DNA of 55,956 bases from the NCBI GenBank assembly GCA_011388275.1, contig DSAB01000020.1, positions 1 to 55,956 on the forward strand. The letters run 5' to 3'. The translations under genes and the position numbers were made by a program. This document shows positions 25,518-34,441 of the stretch, one piece after another. The notes under the pieces are model-generated. The model had not been told where the DNA came from. It did no database searches and was given only the letters and a program-made list of their open reading frames with translations. The stretch comes from a bacterium. Its GTDB lineage: Bacteria > Zhuqueibacterota > QNDG01 > DSAB01. Each line of letters opens with the position of its first letter. Within the stretch, counting starts at the first letter, position 1.

Positions 25518-26966
25518 ATGAAGACACCATTTCCATTTTATGTCGGAGGAACCTGGAAGACTTCGCCCGAACACATGCCGGTTGTCAATCCATACAACGG
25601 CCGGGTCGTGACGGAGATATGCCGCCCGGGTGCCGAAGATGTCCAGGATGCCGTGGAGGCCGCGGCAAGAGCGTTTTCCCATACGCGCAGCGCTCCTTCA
25701 TGGAAGCGGGCCCTGTGGCTTCGAAAGGCCGCGGATCAAATCGAGTCGACCAAAGAGGAGCTGGCGCGCGTTTTGTGTCTCGAGGCCGGCAAACCACTCC
25801 GCTATGCCCGGGCCGAAATCGGCAGAGCGGTTTGCACCCTGAAAGTGGCTTCCGAAGAGGCCGGTCGATTGGGGGGTGAAGTGCTTCCCCTCGACTGGAC
25901 GGAGGCCGCGGAAGGCCGTCTGGGCCTTGTGAGGCGTTTCCCGCTGGGTCCTGTGGCGGGCATCTCGCCGTTTAATTTTCCCATGAATCTGGTCTGTCAC
26001 AAAGCCGCGCCTGCTTTGGCAGCGGGGAACTCCATGGTGCTGAAGCCGGCCAGCGCAACACCCCTTTCCGCGCTGCGGCTGGCGCAGATACTGGAAGAGG
26101 CGGATATACCGGCCGGGGCTTTTAACGTGATTCCCTGCAAAGCGTCTCTGGCGGAGGCCCTGGTAACGGATGAGCGGTTCAAGATGATCTCCTTTACCGG
26201 AAGCGCGGATGTGGGATGGGGGATAAAACAAAAGGCCGGGAAAAAACGGGTTTGTCTGGAACTGGGAGGAAACGCGGCCGTGATCATTGAACCGGACGCG
26301 GACATGGAGACAGCCGTGCGGAGGTGTGTGATGGGCGGTTTCGCCTATTCGGGACAAGTCTGTATCTCCGTGCAGAGAATCTATGTTGATCAATCCGTGT
26401 ACGAAACCTTTGCTCACGATTTCGTAAATCGGGTAAAGACGCTGAAAATAGGTGATCCCCTTTCGGAGGAAACCGATATCGGTCCCATGATCGACGAGGC
26501 ATCCGCGGTTCAGACTATAGAATGGATCGGCGAGGCCGTGAATCAGGGAGGCCGTATTTTATGCGGAGGCCGGCGGGACGGCCGGATCGTTGAACCGACC
26601 GTGCTGGAAAATGTTTCGAGAAACGCGAAGGTTTCCTGCAGGGAGGTCTTTGCCCCGGTGGTGGTGATGGCTCCCTATGAAACCTTCGAACAGGCTTTGG
26701 ATTGGGCGAATGATTCCGTTTACGGGCTTCAGGCCGGCGTGTTCACGCGGGATCTGGAAAAAGCCTTTCAGGCATACAACGAATTGGAAGTCGGTGGAGT
26801 GGTTGTCAATGATGTGCCGACTTTCAGGGTGGATCATATGCCTTACGGGGGCGTGAAAGATTCGGGATTCGGCCGCGAAGGAGTGCGTTACGCGATGGAG
26901 GAGATGTCGGAGATCAAACTGATGGCCATTCGCGGAGGACTCGGTCAAACGGGCCGGTCCCTTTAG
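25518..26966 (+). CDS. NAD(P)-dependent aldehyde dehydrogenase
   Basis: An aldehyde dehydrogenase superfamily enzyme of 482 residues that oxidises an aldehyde to an acid with NAD(P)+. The family signatures are all present: ISPFNFPMNLVCHK (nucleotide-binding entry), the cofactor loop SFTGSADVGWGI, the general-base Glu in LELGGN (about 249) and the nucleophilic Cys in GQVCIS (about 281), then the C-terminal MPYGGVKDSGFGREG. It is most like the lactaldehyde / succinate-semialdehyde / non-phosphorylating glyceraldehyde-3-phosphate group, and the substrate cannot be settled. The L-2-hydroxyglutarate oxidase gene follows 43 bases later, so C5 dicarboxylate or semialdehyde metabolism is one possibility. 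Confidence 0.92.
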   Translation: MKTPFPFYVGGTWKTSPEHMPVVNPYNGRVVTEICRPGAEDVQDAVEAAARAFSHTRSAPSWKRALWLRKAADQIESTKEELARVLCLEAGKPLRYARAEIGRAVCTLKVASEEAGRLGGEVLPLDWTEAAEGRLGLVRRFPLGPVAGISPFNFPMNLVCHKAAPALAAGNSMVLKPASATPLSALRLAQILEEADIPAGAFNVIPCKASLAEALVTDERFKMISFTGSADVGWGIKQKAGKKRVCLELGGNAAVIIEPDADMETAVRRCVMGGFAYSGQVCISVQRIYVDQSVYETFAHDFVNRVKTLKIGDPLSEETDIGPMIDEASAVQTIEWIGEAVNQGGRILCGGRRDGRIVEPTVLENVSRNAKVSCREVFAPVVVMAPYETFEQALDWANDSVYGLQAGVFTRDLEKAFQAYNELEVGGVVVNDVPTFRVDHMPYGGVKDSGFGREGVRYAMEEMSEIKLMAIRGGLGQTGRSL

Positions 26967-27009
26967 GATCGGTACCATTCCGGAACGAAACTGCGTAAAG
27001 GGAGATGGA

Positions 27010-28260
27010 ATGATAACGACCGATGTGGCGGTTGTCGGAGGGGGTATCGTCGGACTGTCAACCGCTTATCAGCTTCTCAGGCGGTATCCGCATGTCAAGG
27101 TGACGATTCTGGAAAAGGAAAAAGAGATCTGCCGTCATCAAACCGGACGGAATTCCGGCGTCATCCATTCCGGTTTGTATTACCGGCCGGGATCGATCAA
27201 GGCCGATCACTGCGCGCGAGGCCGCGAGACGCTGATCCGGTTTGCCGTGAAGCATCGGATTCCCCATGAAATCTGCGGCAAAGTGCTGGCAGCCACCCGC
27301 GTGCCAGAGCTGATTCATCTCGACCGGATCGAACAGATCGGTCGTGCGAACGGCCTGAAGGGTCTGAAGCGCATTGACAACACACAGATCCGTGAAATCG
27401 AACCCCACTGTCACGGCATTGCCGGTCTCTTTGTGCCGCAGACAGGGATCATCGATTACGAGGTCGTGGGACGGACACTCAGGCGTGAAATCGAGAATTT
27501 GGGGAAAAAGGCCGGTTCGGACGTTTTATGCGGTTGGGAGGTGCGGGATCTGAGACGTGAGGCCGATGGCGTCATTCTCGAAACGGGCCGTGAACCCGTT
27601 CGGGCCCGTTTTCTGATCGCGTGTGCCGGATTGCAGAGCGACCGGCTGGCTGAAAAAGACGGCCTGGCTCCGGACCTGCGTATCGTGCCTTTCCGGGGAG
27701 ATTATTATGAGTTGGTTCCCGAGTCCGAATACAGGGTGCGCAACCTCATCTATCCGGTGCCCGATCCCGATCTGCCGTTTCTGGGAGTTCATTTCACGCG
27801 AATGATCGGCGGCGGCGTGGAAGCGGGACCCAGCGCCGTATTCAGCTTCATGCGTGAAGGGTACGGCAGACTGGATTTCAGTTTGAGAGACACGCTCGAA
27901 TCATTGGCGTTCAGAGGCACCTGGCGGCTTTTTATACGGCACTGGAGATACGGCCTGGGAGAATACAGCCGGGCTTTTTCGAAGAAGCTTTTTCTCAAAG
28001 CGCTCAAAAGGCTTATCCCGGATCTGAATGCCTGTGAAATCAAGCCCAGCCGTTCGGGAATACGCGCTCAGGCGCTGAACCGCCGCGGCGAGCTGCTCGA
28101 CGATTTCCGTATCGAATCCACGGATCATTCCATCCATGTCCTGAACGCGCCCTCACCCGCGGCGACCGCTTCTTTGGCCATCGGGGATACGATTGTGGAT
28201 ACGGCTTCACGGCGGTTTGATTTCAGCCGGAGGTCCATGATTAAACAGGGCGGGTTTTAA
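27010..28260 (+). CDS. lhgO: L-2-hydroxyglutarate oxidase/dehydrogenase
   Basis: A FAD-dependent enzyme that oxidises L-2-hydroxyglutarate to 2-oxoglutarate, donating electrons to oxygen or to the quinone pool. The 416-residue protein has the FAD-binding GGGIVGLSTAYQLL near the N-terminus, ILEKEKEICRHQTGRNSG and VIHSGLYYRPGSIKA, which are diagnostic of LhgO. It also has the substrate-side PQTGIIDY motif and, near the C-terminus, SPAATASLAIG. GGGAG lies before the ATG. It probably shares a transcript with the aldehyde dehydrogenase. It removes a toxic by-product or takes part in lysine/glutarate degradation, according to the known roles of the family. Confidence 0.93.
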   Translation: MITTDVAVVGGGIVGLSTAYQLLRRYPHVKVTILEKEKEICRHQTGRNSGVIHSGLYYRPGSIKADHCARGRETLIRFAVKHRIPHEICGKVLAATRVPELIHLDRIEQIGRANGLKGLKRIDNTQIREIEPHCHGIAGLFVPQTGIIDYEVVGRTLRREIENLGKKAGSDVLCGWEVRDLRREADGVILETGREPVRARFLIACAGLQSDRLAEKDGLAPDLRIVPFRGDYYELVPESEYRVRNLIYPVPDPDLPFLGVHFTRMIGGGVEAGPSAVFSFMREGYGRLDFSLRDTLESLAFRGTWRLFIRHWRYGLGEYSRAFSKKLFLKALKRLIPDLNACEIKPSRSGIRAQALNRRGELLDDFRIESTDHSIHVLNAPSPAATASLAIGDTIVDTASRRFDFSRRSMIKQGGF

Positions 28261-28458
28261 ATGCGGTACCGCACGGAGCCCTCCACGGCATCAATGATCC
28301 GCAGTCAGGTACATGATTTATACTGGAACCGGCAGTTGAATTGCGCCCGGGTCGGACTCAAAGTGTTGGCGGAACTTCATGGTTTCGCCATTCACGATCA
28401 GGTTATGCACGCGGCTGTGGGGTTGCACGGTGCGGATTTGCCATTGCCGCGGCGTTGA
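28261..28458 (+). pseudogene. truncated C_GCAxxG_C_C-family-like fragment
   Basis: A 65-codon frame starting directly after the lhgO stop. Residues 17-55 (LYWNRQLNCARVGLKVLAEL, then the segment up to AVGLHGA) look like the N-terminal half of the cysteine-rich C_GCAxxG_C_C redox-type family. In those proteins a glycine-rich loop and further Cys residues should follow. Here the frame ends after LPLPRR, and neither other forward frame restores the expected C-terminal half. I infer a decayed gene. The identification is by eye from a short match. The rest of the gap to 28574 holds an interspersed palindromic repeat and no other gene. Confidence 0.4.
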
Positions 28459-28522
28459 GCGGGAAACGGGTGTGCGGGAGGGGGTTGTTATACCGGCGGG
28501 ACATTTCGGAGGTCCTGTTTTA

Positions 28523-28553
28523 TCTGGATCCCCGCTTTCGCGGGGATGACAGC
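28523..28553. repeat. interspersed palindromic repeat (GGATCCCCGC-TTTC-GCGGGGATGAC type)
   Basis: A perfect 8-bp stem (ATCCCCGC / GCGGGGAT, 4-nt loop, 28528-28547) is flanked by CTGG and GACAG. This is the widespread short dispersed repeat whose complement, when translated, gives the familiar VIPAKAGIQ peptide; that peptide is indeed present in a spurious leftward frame here. It lies just before the MalY-type gene. Confidence 0.75.
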
Positions 28554-28574
28554 ATTGAAAACAAAAGGAAAGGT

Positions 28575-29726
28575 ATGACGGTTCAATCTGTTTATAAATG
28601 GAATAAGGTGATCGACCGGAGAGGCACGGCCAGTGTCAAGTGGGATCGTTATCGGAATACACCGGTGCTGCCCATGTGGCTGGCGGACATGGATTTCATG
28701 GCTCCTCCGGAAGTGCTGGCCGCATTGCACAGGCGCGTGGATCACGGAGTTTTCGGCTATACCGGGCCGCCCGATTCACTGGTGGAAACGGTTCTGGAAA
28801 ACCTGGACAGGAATTTTTCCTGGAAGGTGGAAGGGGACTGGATCGTGTGGCTGCCCGGTCTGGTGACCGGACTGAATGTGGCCTGCCGGAGTGTGGGAAG
28901 GGAGGGGGACGGGGTGATGACTACCGTGCCCGTGTATCCTCCTTTCCTGTCGGCACCCGGATTCTCGGGCCGCAGCCTGCAGACCGTGCCCATGAAGCTG
29001 GACGGCAGTCGATGGGTTTTCGATTTTGACGCCCTGAAAGACGCTGTGACCGACAGGACGCGGCTTTTCATTCTCTGCAGCCCTCACAACCCCCTGGGGC
29101 GTGTTTTTTCAAGGCAGGAGCTGGAAACCCTGACAGAAATTTGTCTGGCCCATGATATCGTGATCTGTTCCGATGAGATCCACTGCGGTCTGGTTCTGGA
29201 TGAAAGCTGCCGGCATGTGCCGACGGCCTCCCTGAATCCCGAAGTTGCTTCGAGAACCATCACTCTGTTGGCTCCGAGCAAGACTTACAACATTCCCGGA
29301 CTGGCCTGTTCTTTTGCCGTCATACCTCACGGCGAACTGAGGCGGTCCTTTCAAAAAGCCGCGGCCGGAATCGTGCCTCATGTGAACACGCTGGGTTATA
29401 CGGCCGCCGAGGCGGCTTATCGGTACGGTGAACCCTGGCGGCGTTCACTGATCGATTATTTAAGGGGGAACCGGGACAGGACGTTCTCCGTTATACAGGG
29501 AACCCGGAATCTGTCCACCACACCGGTAGAGGGGACGTATCTGGCCTGGATTGACGCGAGGGCACTGGGCATGGAGCCGGTCCCGTTTTTCGAAAAAGCG
29601 GGTGTGGGGCTTTCCGACGGAAGTGATTTCGGAGCAGAAGGATTTGTGCGTTTGAATTTCGGCTGTCCAGGAAAGATACTGGATGAAGCGCTGAATCGAA
29701 TGGTAAAGGCGCTGGACACACTCTGA
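28575..29726 (+). CDS. MalY/PatB-type PLP-dependent aminotransferase / cystathionine beta-lyase
   Basis: A fold type I PLP enzyme of 383 residues. The pattern PMWLADMDFMAPPEVLAAL, the FGYT substrate-loop motif and the Schiff-base Lys in LLAPSKTYNIPGLACSF (about residue 236) are those of the MalY/PatB group, which cleaves cystathionine or related C-S bonds. Other conserved points are NPLGRVFS and CSDEIHCGLV, which bind the cofactor. The frame is open far upstream, but AGGAAAGGT directly before the ATG at 28575 and the family length fix the start. Likely role: methionine or cysteine metabolism in the cytoplasm. It follows the palindromic repeat. Confidence 0.92.
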   Translation: MTVQSVYKWNKVIDRRGTASVKWDRYRNTPVLPMWLADMDFMAPPEVLAALHRRVDHGVFGYTGPPDSLVETVLENLDRNFSWKVEGDWIVWLPGLVTGLNVACRSVGREGDGVMTTVPVYPPFLSAPGFSGRSLQTVPMKLDGSRWVFDFDALKDAVTDRTRLFILCSPHNPLGRVFSRQELETLTEICLAHDIVICSDEIHCGLVLDESCRHVPTASLNPEVASRTITLLAPSKTYNIPGLACSFAVIPHGELRRSFQKAAAGIVPHVNTLGYTAAEAAYRYGEPWRRSLIDYLRGNRDRTFSVIQGTRNLSTTPVEGTYLAWIDARALGMEPVPFFEKAGVGLSDGSDFGAEGFVRLNFGCPGKILDEALNRMVKALDTL

Positions 29727-29799
29727 TGCCTTTGTATCAATGACAGCCGGCAGCCGATTCCCGGTTTGCCGGCATGGCGGGTCCATAAGGAGAAAGATA

Positions 29800-30021
29800 A
29801 TGAAGGAAAAAGTCAAGGAAGCTCTGGAAAAAGTCCGTCCATCGCTTCAGGCCGACGGCGGCGACGTGGAATTTGTCGATGTGGTGGACGGTGTGGTTCA
29901 GGTCCGTCTGAAGGGGGCCTGTGCGGGCTGCCCCATGTCACAGATGACTCTGAAGCAGGGCATCGAACGGTTTCTCAAACAGGAAGTTCCGGAAGTCAAG
30001 TCTGTTGAATCGGTGAACTGA
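29800..30021 (+). CDS. NifU-like C-terminal domain (Nfu) Fe-S protein
   Basis: A 73-residue single-domain protein of the Nfu type, which carries and delivers Fe-S clusters to target proteins. The signature GACAGCPMS holds the CxxC pair that binds a cluster between two monomers. It is preceded by LQADGGDVEFVDV and followed by QMTLKQGIERFLKQEVPEV, the normal family order. AAGGAG is placed correctly before the ATG at 29800. Stand-alone versions this short are common. A hairpin follows about 75 bases after the stop. Confidence 0.95.
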   Translation: MKEKVKEALEKVRPSLQADGGDVEFVDVVDGVVQVRLKGACAGCPMSQMTLKQGIERFLKQEVPEVKSVESVN

Positions 30022-30094
30022 TTTTTCTAATGACGGCAGGTCTTTCAAGATGAGAATCGAAAGGCATGAGGTTGCATCAATCCTGTAATGCGAT

Positions 30095-30130
30095 CAAAAC
30101 AGCGGGGTCAAACCATGCCCTGCTGTTTTG
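30095..30130 (+). terminator. hairpin downstream of the Nfu gene, possible terminator
   Basis: A 13-bp stem (CAAAACAGCGGGG / CCCTGCTGTTTTG, one G-T pair, 10-nt loop). The T run is inside the stem and no T tract follows, so termination is uncertain. Confidence 0.4.
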
Positions 30131-30222
30131 CCATGAATCCGAAAAGGCCGTTCGAAGTCGGGTAAAAACCGACGTGCGAATATCGGCAGGATAAACAGGC
30201 TGAACTGGCAAGAGGGCTAACC

Positions 30223-31038
30223 GTGGTCGAGTTGCTTGAATCATTTACCGTAAAGGCCGTGTGCAAGGCTTTTGAATACAATTTGCTGGCCAGGTGGCAG
30301 AGCGCTGCGGTCTGGCAGGGCCTGTCCCTGGAAAGCACGCCTGAAATGGTCTCCACACGCTCCGAAGTGCCGGATCCCATGTTTAATAATGTTTTAAAAA
30401 CGCGTCTCAACGCGGGGCTGGTCGACGCGTCAGTGGAAGCGGTCATGGAACGGGCGAGATTGAAAAATGTTCCCATTCGGTGGTGGGTAGGCCCCTGGAC
30501 CGAACCGGACAATATCGCGGAATGCCTCCTTGAAAAAGGTTTCCATGAAGAACGGCGGCAGTTTCTCATGGGTGTACAATTAAAAAAAATAACACCGGTT
30601 TCTTCTTCCGGGGTGCGTATCGAATATGTCAACACGGCCGATTCGCTGTCGTGCTGGTCCGATGTGGTTCTCGAAGGTTTGGACCTGCCTCCCTACACAT
30701 ATCAGCCGTGGAAAGAAATGGTCGACGCCGTGGGCTGGCAGCCTGACGGACCCTGGCATCATTTTCTCGGCTTTCGCGAGAAGGATGCCGTGGGTGCGGT
30801 CTCTGTTTTTGCCGAATGCGGTGTGGCGGTGCTGGATCAATGGGTCGTGCTGCCCGGCTGCCGAAAGCGGGGAATGGGCAAGGCCATGCTGCTTCACGCT
30901 TTAACGCATGTGCGAAACCGCGGATTTCATATCGGTTTGCTGCTTGCCGATCCGGCCATTTCCGTTTTTCTGAAAACCCTGGGTTTCCGTGAATTCTGTC
31001 CGGTCAGTCTTTACGAGTGGGAAGCCGCCTGGCATTGA
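30223..31038 (+). CDS. GNAT family N-acetyltransferase
   Basis: A 271-residue protein whose C-terminal half carries a GNAT acetyl-CoA-binding fold: LDQWVVLPGCRKRGMGKAML contains the R-x-x-G-x-G/A pyrophosphate loop, followed by FLKTLGFREF. The N-terminal half (to about 130) resembles a second, degenerate GNAT-like lobe, with WWVGPWTEPDNI and LEKGFHEER, so it may be a tandem-GNAT protein. The start is a GTG with AGAGGG upstream. Substrate unknown. It is the last rightward gene before a convergent leftward pair. Confidence 0.82.
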   Translation: MVELLESFTVKAVCKAFEYNLLARWQSAAVWQGLSLESTPEMVSTRSEVPDPMFNNVLKTRLNAGLVDASVEAVMERARLKNVPIRWWVGPWTEPDNIAECLLEKGFHEERRQFLMGVQLKKITPVSSSGVRIEYVNTADSLSCWSDVVLEGLDLPPYTYQPWKEMVDAVGWQPDGPWHHFLGFREKDAVGAVSVFAECGVAVLDQWVVLPGCRKRGMGKAMLLHALTHVRNRGFHIGLLLADPAISVFLKTLGFREFCPVSLYEWEAAWH

Positions 31039-31057
31039 ACGGATCGCCGGCTCTTGG

Positions 31058-32515
31058 TCAATCAGCCGGTCCGGCGGGAGGCCGATAGTTTTTCATTCTC
31101 AGATTCCAGGCGGTCTGTAAATTTAAAAGATAACTTTGAAACCGCGGATCGGAATGCATCTCCCGGAAATGCGGGTCCTGCGCCAGCCACGGGTATTCTT
31201 TATAGCCCCATTGGGCGGCTTTCTCCAGCCAATTCATGGATTGACCGTTCTGTTTCAGGAGGGCGTATACCGCCGCGACAGCCACGGCCAGTCCGCTGTC
31301 GCTTCCCACTCGGGGCTTGACCTCCAGCTCAAGGATCGCCAGGGCTTCATCCAAATTGCCGCTGCGGGCTTCCAGCATGGATCGAACCGCCAACCCGAGC
31401 GCGTCGGGTTCAACCACACGGGCGAGATTGCGGCGCGCCGATCGAGTCCGGTTCTGATACAAATCGTTCAGCGCCAGCAAGATGATTGAACGGGAAGCGT
31501 CCGGATCGATATCCAGGGCCTGTTTCAACGTCTCCTCCGCCTCATCGTACCGTCCCAGTCCCATGAGTATAGCGGCCCTGCGCTGAAAAACGTTCGCGCA
31601 AAAACGCAAAGAGAGAGTCCGGTCAATGGCCTGAAGACCGGCTTCATACAGCCCGTAAGCGGACAGGACGCGGCTCAATCCGTCCCAGGCTTCGAACTGA
31701 CTCGGGCCGATATGAAGGGCCTTTCGAAAGCCGGCTTCCGCATCTCTCAAGTCGCCCAGTTTCAGGGAAATTTGTCCGTTGAGTGTATGGGCCGCGGCCA
31801 GCCGGGGCTCGATGGAAAGCGCTTTTAAAACCGCCTGACGGGACAGCTGAAGCCACACGAGGCCTCGCTCCCAGCCGTTTTCAAGGATCCGCAGATAGGC
31901 CCGGGCCAAACCGAGATGGGCCTGAACCTGGGTGGAGTCATCTCTGAGGACGGTTTTAAAAAGGATTACAGCTGTCTGAATGCTGTCATGAACCATGGAT
32001 TCCGTCAGACGCCATCCGGCAAGTACTCTTCTGTCCAAACGGATTGATTCGGAATAAAGGCGGGTGGGTGGGGTCTGTGGGCTCAGAACCAGTGCCACAT
32101 GGTGTCCGGCTTTTTCCATAACAGCCAATGTTTCCTCTTCAGGGCCTTCCCAGGTTTCCTGAAAAACCCGGTTTCCCTGATCATCCGAAAGATTCAGAGC
32201 CAGGCTGATCCGGCCGGATTCATGAGCGGTTTTTCCGAAGAGCGTCCAGCCGCCGGGTTCACGCATTCTCAAATCATCCACCGCTTTCCAGTCCGGCGGA
32301 ATCCATTGACCGGCCAGTGATTTTCTGAAAATGCGGAACAATCCGTCACTATCCCCCTTTCCTGAAAGCACAAGCAGTGTGTGTTTCCAGGCCGGAGAGG
32401 GCAGAGACACGGTCACTGCGGGCAGCGCTTCTTCCTTTAGGAGGGTTTGCGGTGATTCCTTCTCACAATGCACAATCAGCACGATCAGACAGAGAGCGTA
32501 GAAAAACCGTTTCAT
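31058..32515 (-). CDS. TPR-repeat putative lipoprotein
   Basis: A 485-residue protein with a short signal segment (MKRFFYALCLIVLIVHC-EKES); the Cys could be lipidated, although the lipobox is weak. The first half contains a beta-rich domain. The second half has several tetratricopeptide-like helix pairs (for example GLARAYLRILENGWERGLVW, LGDLRDAEAGFRKALHIGPS and MGLGRYDEAEETLKQALDID). GGGGAGGAC before the ATG at 32515 fixes the start; the frame extends upstream across another gene and should not be used. Such proteins act as scaffolds in the periplasm or at the outer membrane; the partner is unknown. It overlaps the preceding gene by ATGA. Confidence 0.85.
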   Translation of the reverse strand: MKRFFYALCLIVLIVHCEKESPQTLLKEEALPAVTVSLPSPAWKHTLLVLSGKGDSDGLFRIFRKSLAGQWIPPDWKAVDDLRMREPGGWTLFGKTAHESGRISLALNLSDDQGNRVFQETWEGPEEETLAVMEKAGHHVALVLSPQTPPTRLYSESIRLDRRVLAGWRLTESMVHDSIQTAVILFKTVLRDDSTQVQAHLGLARAYLRILENGWERGLVWLQLSRQAVLKALSIEPRLAAAHTLNGQISLKLGDLRDAEAGFRKALHIGPSQFEAWDGLSRVLSAYGLYEAGLQAIDRTLSLRFCANVFQRRAAILMGLGRYDEAEETLKQALDIDPDASRSIILLALNDLYQNRTRSARRNLARVVEPDALGLAVRSMLEARSGNLDEALAILELEVKPRVGSDSGLAVAVAAVYALLKQNGQSMNWLEKAAQWGYKEYPWLAQDPHFREMHSDPRFQSYLLNLQTAWNLRMKNYRPPAGPAD

Positions 32516-32835
32516 GCGTCCTCCCCGAACTTTTCGGAATCGTTGTCTTTTTTCTGTTCCCGCAAAGGGCTGATACAGCACAGGAGACGGAAAAAACACA
32601 TGATAAAAAGAGCGAAATAAAAATGAGAGGCCGTAAATTCCGCGGGAGGTTTTCGAATGAGAGCCGACCAGAACAGAACGGTCAGAATGGCCCACAACAG
32701 CCGGGGAATGAACCGGCGGAGATCGGGGGGAACCTGGCGGCGTTCCAGAAAACCGGGGTACCAGCGCATGAAGAGCTCGATTCCGGTCATGGTCAAAAGC
32801 GAAAAGAGGACAATGGATAAAAGATGGGCGCCCAT
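32512..32835 (-). CDS. small integral membrane protein
   Basis: A 107-residue protein with about three hydrophobic segments: the N-terminal MGAHLLSIVLFSLLTMTGIE, the middle LLWAILTVLFWSALI and FYFALFIMCFFRLLCC, then a charged tail. No family recognised. The GGAGGTGATT ribosome site before the ATG at 32835 is nearly ideal. Its stop codon overlaps the start of the TPR-lipoprotein gene (ATGA), so the two are translationally coupled and may work together at the inner membrane. Confidence 0.8.
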   Translation of the reverse strand: MGAHLLSIVLFSLLTMTGIELFMRWYPGFLERRQVPPDLRRFIPRLLWAILTVLFWSALIRKPPAEFTASHFYFALFIMCFFRLLCCISPLREQKKDNDSEKFGEDA

Positions 32836-32914
32836 AATCACCTCCTGATCTGCGCTTGTCAAATGATAAGGAATTCTTCCCGCAAAAGCAATGAAAAAGC
32901 CCGGCTCGAACCAT

Positions 32915-32945
32915 GAAAAAACCCCGACGGACGGCCATCGGGGTT
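32915..32945 (-). terminator. intrinsic terminator of gcvPA
   Basis: Read leftward, AACCCCGA / TCGGGGTT forms an 8-bp stem with a 10-nt loop followed by a T run, about 27 bases after the gcvPA stop codon. Confidence 0.8.
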
Positions 32946-32971
32946 CGGGAAAAACGGCTGACGCCTTTCTA

Positions 32972-34312
32972 TCAAAGCAGATTTTTCAGAACGTCCATAT
33001 ACCGGTCAATTTCTCCGCGGGTCCTTTTTTCCGTAACCGCGATGAGCAGCCCGTCTTTGATTCCATAATCGAAACGGTCCAAATCAATACCGGCGAAGAT
33101 TTTTTCTTTTCGAAGTGCGTCGATGGCTTTTTGGGGAGAAACAGGAAGCCGGACCGCAAACTCTTTGAAAAAAGGTCTCGAAAAGAGCCTGTCCACGCCC
33201 GGCAATTCGGCCAGGCGCCCGGCCATATAGTGGGCTTTCTGAGTCGAGAGATGGGCCACTGTGCGAATTCCCGCCTTGCCCATCAGGGCCAGATACACCG
33301 TGGATGCCAGCGCGCAGAGCTGCTGATTGGTGCAGATGGACGATGTGGCTTTCTCACGCCGAATATGCTGTTCCCGAGTCTGCAGGGTCAGGACGAATCC
33401 GCGTTTCTCATCCGAGTCCATGGTCACACCGACCAGCCGGCCCGGAAGCCGCCGGATCAGTTCCTGTTTGACGGTGAAGATGCCCACATAGGGGCCTCCG
33501 AATGACACGCTGTTTCCCAGACTCTGGCCTTCACCGGTGGCCACGTCCGCGCCGTATTGTCCCGGAGGTTTCAGCAGCCCCAGTGAGATGGGGTCCACGG
33601 AAACCACAAAGAGTCCGCCGGCTTCATGAACAATCTTTTCCATGGATTCCACCTCTTCCAGACAGCCGAAGAAGTTGGGATGCTGAACCAGGACCCCGGC
33701 GGTCTGGTCACTCAGGGCGCCGCGAAGCGAATCCGGATCCGTGCCTCCGTTTTGGATGTCTATTTCACGAACCTCAACGCCGCTGCGCATGCAGTATGTT
33801 TTGACGGTTTCACGGTAGAAGGGATGAACGGCTTTGGAGACAAGGATTTCGGGCCGACGGGTCTGGGTGTGGGCCAGCAGCGCGGCTTCGGCCAGTGAAG
33901 AGGCCCCGTCGTACATGGATGCATTGGCTACGTCCATGCCGGTCAGATTGGCGATCATGGTTTGATATTCATAAATGGCCTGCAGATTGCCCTGACTCAC
34001 TTCGGGCTGGTACGGAGTATACGCCGTGTAAAATTCGGAACGTGAAGTGACATGACCCACGGCGGCAGGGATGAAATGATCGTAGGCTCCGCCGCCCAGA
34101 AAACAGGTATGGGTTCCGCCGTGCTCGTTTTTCGCGGCCAGATCGTGCAGCAGGCCCGTGACTTCAAGCTCGGAAAGCGGCTGCGGAAGATCGTAGGCTT
34201 TTTTGAACCGTATCTTCTCCGGAACAGGCTGCAGAAGTTCTTCGAAATCGGAAACACCAATCGTTTTCAGCATTTCCTTCCGATTCGAATCCGTGGTGGG
34301 GATAAATGGCAT
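32972..34312 (-). CDS. gcvPA: glycine dehydrogenase (decarboxylating) subunit 1
   Basis: Subunit 1 of the split-type P-protein of the glycine cleavage system, which decarboxylates glycine with PLP and transfers the aminomethyl group to the lipoyl arm of GcvH. The 446-residue protein starts MPFIPTTDSNRKEMLKTIGV and has FLGGGAYDHFIPAAV, TAYTPYQPEVSQG and QYGADVATGEGQSLG, typical of GcvPA. The PLP lysine is in subunit 2 (GcvPB), which is not in this window. GGAG precedes the ATG. It is in the same direction as gcvH, but a symporter gene and a terminator lie between them. Confidence 0.95.
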   Translation of the reverse strand: MPFIPTTDSNRKEMLKTIGVSDFEELLQPVPEKIRFKKAYDLPQPLSELEVTGLLHDLAAKNEHGGTHTCFLGGGAYDHFIPAAVGHVTSRSEFYTAYTPYQPEVSQGNLQAIYEYQTMIANLTGMDVANASMYDGASSLAEAALLAHTQTRRPEILVSKAVHPFYRETVKTYCMRSGVEVREIDIQNGGTDPDSLRGALSDQTAGVLVQHPNFFGCLEEVESMEKIVHEAGGLFVVSVDPISLGLLKPPGQYGADVATGEGQSLGNSVSFGGPYVGIFTVKQELIRRLPGRLVGVTMDSDEKRGFVLTLQTREQHIRREKATSSICTNQQLCALASTVYLALMGKAGIRTVAHLSTQKAHYMAGRLAELPGVDRLFSRPFFKEFAVRLPVSPQKAIDALRKEKIFAGIDLDRFDYGIKDGLLIAVTEKRTRGEIDRYMDVLKNLL

Positions 34313-34441
34313 ACCCTGACTCCTTCAATTGGCATCATTTGTTTGCTGCGTTATGGACAATATAATAAAATCAACAATTGATTAAAAGATATTTTTCTCC
34401 GGCTATTTTCAGCACCCGATGCATGCACGTATGAAACAAGA

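Noticed and set aside
28488-28745. Leftward frame containing VIPAKAGIQ
   Set aside because: This peptide is the known translation artefact of a dispersed palindromic DNA repeat; the frame lies opposite the MalY-type gene.
34313-34441. Glycine riboswitch near gcvPA
   Set aside because: The region before gcvPA is short and AT-rich and lacks the conserved glycine aptamer segments.
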